Below, in pieces: positions 62,170 to 64,000 of a stretch of 64,000 nt of DNA. Origin of the DNA: Bacillus sp. FJAT-29937 (lineage in GTDB: Bacteria > Bacillota > Bacilli > Bacillales > Cytobacillaceae); the NCBI RefSeq assembly GCF_001509555.1, contig NZ_LMAS01000006.1, positions 202,878 to 266,877 of the forward strand. Reading direction: 5' to 3'. Numbering within the stretch: position 1 is the first letter of the stretch; each line of letters begins with the position of its first letter. Both the position numbers and the translations under genes were made by a program. The notes under the pieces were generated by a model that worked only from the letters and a program-made list of their open reading frames with translations, made no database searches and was not told where the DNA came from.

Positions 62170-64000
62170 ATGAAAAAACTAAACATATTTTTACCCCTCA
62201 TCTTCATGCTGCTTTTCCAATCAACCGCAAATGCACAAACACTGGATCACCCTCCCATCCCAATGGAATCTTCACAAAACAAAAAGGTATCGATCATCAT
62301 TCTGGAAAAAGAAAAAAGCGAGCAGGAAATCAAAAAGCTCATCCAATTTGTACCCAATCTGGAATTACGGCATATCTACAAATACGCCTTTCACGGATTT
62401 TCCGTAAAAGGCACACAGGCAGATATTGATCAGCTTTCCAAACTTGCTGGTGCAAAAATGGCTTCACCCGTTAATACGTATACGGTTCATGCGGACGAAA
62501 GTGTGAAAATGATTGGAGGAGAGGAGGTCAGGGGTTTATTTGATGCCAAAAATCAGCGATTAACGGGGAAAGGCGTTAAGGTTGGCGTCATTGACACAGG
62601 GATCGATTATACCCACCCTGATTTACGAGCGAATTATGGGGGCGGCTATGATTTAGTTGACAGAGATCACGACCCGATGGAAACTCAGGCTACACAAGGG
62701 GAGGGCACCCTCCACGGAACGCATGTTGCGGGGATTATTGCCGCAAACGGAAAAATTCGCGGGGTTGCGCCGGAAGCCACCATCATTGCCTACCGGGCAC
62801 TTGGACCAGGGGGAAGCGGCACCACCGAGCAGGTGATTGCAGCCATTGATCGTGCCATAAAGGATAAAGTGGATGTTCTAAACTTATCGCTCGGAAATAA
62901 TGTGAACGGTCCTGATCTTCCGATAAGCCTAGCGTTAAATAAAGCAGTGGAAAAGGGGATTACGGCTGTTACGTCTTCGGGAAATTCGGGCCCGAATAGC
63001 TGGACGGTCGGATCGCCTGGCACAGCCTCCAAAGCGATCTCAGTCGGCGCCTCAACCCCTTCCTTGAACATTCCCTATGTGGATATTGCCGGCCAAAAGT
63101 TAAGACTTGAGCCTCTGCAAGGATCTGTAGAATGGGATTTTAATAAATCCTATGAAATCATCAAAGCTGGATTAGGGAAAAAGGAAGAATTAAAGGAGGC
63201 AAAGGGTAAAATTGTTCTACTGGAGAGAGGAGAATTGACTTTTACCGAAAAAGCATTAAATGCCCATGATGCAGGTGCTGTTGCCGTTATGATTTACAAT
63301 AATACGAAGGGGGCCTTTTTCGGAAATTTAGAGACGGATGTGACGATTCCAGTCACGGCAATGTCAAAAGCGAACGGTGAAAAAATAAAAAAAGCCTTAG
63401 CCAAAAACAAAGTATTTGCCAGAACCCAAATAATAGAGGAAAAGGATGTTCTTGCTGACTTTAGTTCCCGCGGTCCTGTGACCTCCACATGGGAAATAAA
63501 ACCGGATGTCGTTGCACCGGGGGTTGCGATTAACAGCACCGTACCTGGCGGGTATTTGCCTTTACAAGGGACAAGCATGGCTGCGCCTCATGTAGCGGGA
63601 GCCTGTGCATTAATTAAGCAAGCCCATCCCGACTGGGGTCCAGAGGAAATTAAAGCCGCACTTATGAATACAGCAAAACCGATATTCAATCAAAAAGGAA
63701 AGCTGTACCGGACATTCGAGCAAGGCTCGGGAAGAATTCAAATCGAAAAGGCACTAAAGACCAATACCTTGGCTACGCCTGGATCCCTTCAATTCGGGAA
63801 ATTCCAACTTGCAGACAGCCTGCATGAGCACTCAAGCTATGTGACCGTCAAAAATATCGGCACAAAAGGTCAATCCTATTCTTTTTCGATTCCGCCTGCA
63901 GAAAACGGGCTAAGCTGGAAATTTCCTTTATCCTTCTTCTTAAAGCCGGGCGAGAAAAAAAGAGTGGAAATCAAGCTCTCTGCGGATCCGGAGCTGCTAA
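62170..64000 (+). CDS. vpr: Secreted subtilisin-like serine protease (Vpr-like), 3' end cut
   Basis: At least 610 residues, continuing past the window. Signal peptide with cleavage after TANA (about residue 22), inhibitor I9-type propeptide (about 38-108), S8 catalytic domain with Asp142 (VIDTGIDYTHPDL), His185 (HGTHVAG), Asn272 (SSGNSG) and Ser469 (GTSMAAPH). A PA domain is inserted between the Asn and Ser (about 320-420), and an Fn3-like domain starts near 500. This plan is that of the minor extracellular protease Vpr. ATG 62170 follows AAGGGGG. The upstream gap holds the upp terminator and a 52-bp array. Confidence 0.9.
   Translation, partial: MKKLNIFLPLIFMLLFQSTANAQTLDHPPIPMESSQNKKVSIIILEKEKSEQEIKKLIQFVPNLELRHIYKYAFHGFSVKGTQADIDQLSKLAGAKMASPVNTYTVHADESVKMIGGEEVRGLFDAKNQRLTGKGVKVGVIDTGIDYTHPDLRANYGGGYDLVDRDHDPMETQATQGEGTLHGTHVAGIIAANGKIRGVAPEATIIAYRALGPGGSGTTEQVIAAIDRAIKDKVDVLNLSLGNNVNGPDLPISLALNKAVEKGITAVTSSGNSGPNSWTVGSPGTASKAISVGASTPSLNIPYVDIAGQKLRLEPLQGSVEWDFNKSYEIIKAGLGKKEELKEAKGKIVLLERGELTFTEKALNAHDAGAVAVMIYNNTKGAFFGNLETDVTIPVTAMSKANGEKIKKALAKNKVFARTQIIEEKDVLADFSSRGPVTSTWEIKPDVVAPGVAINSTVPGGYLPLQGTSMAAPHVAGACALIKQAHPDWGPEEIKAALMNTAKPIFNQKGKLYRTFEQGSGRIQIEKALKTNTLATPGSLQFGKFQLADSLHEHSSYVTVKNIGTKGQSYSFSIPPAENGLSWKFPLSFFLKPGEKKRVEIKLSADPELL

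Overview
The window reads as chromosome of a low-GC, endospore-forming Bacillaceae (Bacillus or a close genus; I cannot name the species). The evidence is gene content and order. pta, lipL, rsfA, ywfO, ywgA/ywhB/ywhC/ywhD, pbpG, speE-speB, ywiB-argS, a cardiolipin synthase, fadF, rpoE-pyrG-ywjG-spo0F-fbaA-tal-murAB-glpX-rho-rpmE-tdk, prfA-prmC, spoIIR-ywlB-ywlC-mntP-ywlE, rpiB(ywlF)-ywlG-glyA-upp all follow the order I remember from Bacillus subtilis. Sporulation genes (rsfA, spo0F, spoIIR) and strong Shine-Dalgarno sites agree with this. No rRNA, tRNA, insertion sequence or prophage was seen.

Layout: 1-5200 end of pta, lipoate octanoyl transfer, a prespore regulator, an HD phosphohydrolase and small conserved genes. 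5385-15489 a membrane protease, ywhD, a class A PBP, spermidine synthesis (speE, speB), argS and a PLD-type cardiolipin synthase. 15729-27317 a fatty-acid and branched-acid catabolic block: fadF, thiolase, 3-hydroxyacyl-CoA dehydrogenase, two acyl-CoA dehydrogenases, a TetR regulator and fused isobutyryl-CoA mutase icmF. It has a FadR-like operator inside the fadF promoter and cre/TetR-like sites before the thiolase. 27487-39693 housekeeping genes from rpoE to tdk, with a CTP-sensing pyrG leader and a sigma-H-type spo0F promoter. 39943-43882 an insert relative to B. subtilis: a lipoprotein, a DMT exporter, a GntR/FCD regulator and an SHMT paralogue, the last three sharing one promoter/operator motif. 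44102-46040 prfA-prmC. 46397-51334 (minus strand) an inserted multi-step phosphorelay: a hybrid histidine kinase, a lone receiver, and an Hpt-REC-GGDEF-REC protein with a terminator-bearing leader. 51692-61520 spoIIR to upp, with a DnaA-box cluster in and before ywlC. 62170-64000 the start of a Vpr-like secreted subtilisin, cut by the window end.

The most unusual signal is not a gene. Intergenic spaces hold tandem arrays with rigid periods. Six arrays (about 13.7, 21.7, 30.4, 46.1, 55.1 and 61.8 kb) share a palindrome (AAAACG...CTATGAA...TTCATAG...CGTTTT). Their repeat period is 52 bp almost without exception, although the spacer between palindromes differs from array to array while staying nearly constant within one. 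Two more arrays (6.8 and 58.1 kb) use a different palindrome (GGACAGG...CTGTCC) with an exact 51-bp period. Three or four further arrays (10.3, 19.3, 39.8 and 60.5 kb) have a period of about 21 bp. Periods near 2 and 5 helical turns suggest phased binding sites for a DNA-binding or nucleoid protein; that is inference. All starts, motifs and repeat periods were read by eye, and no database search was possible.
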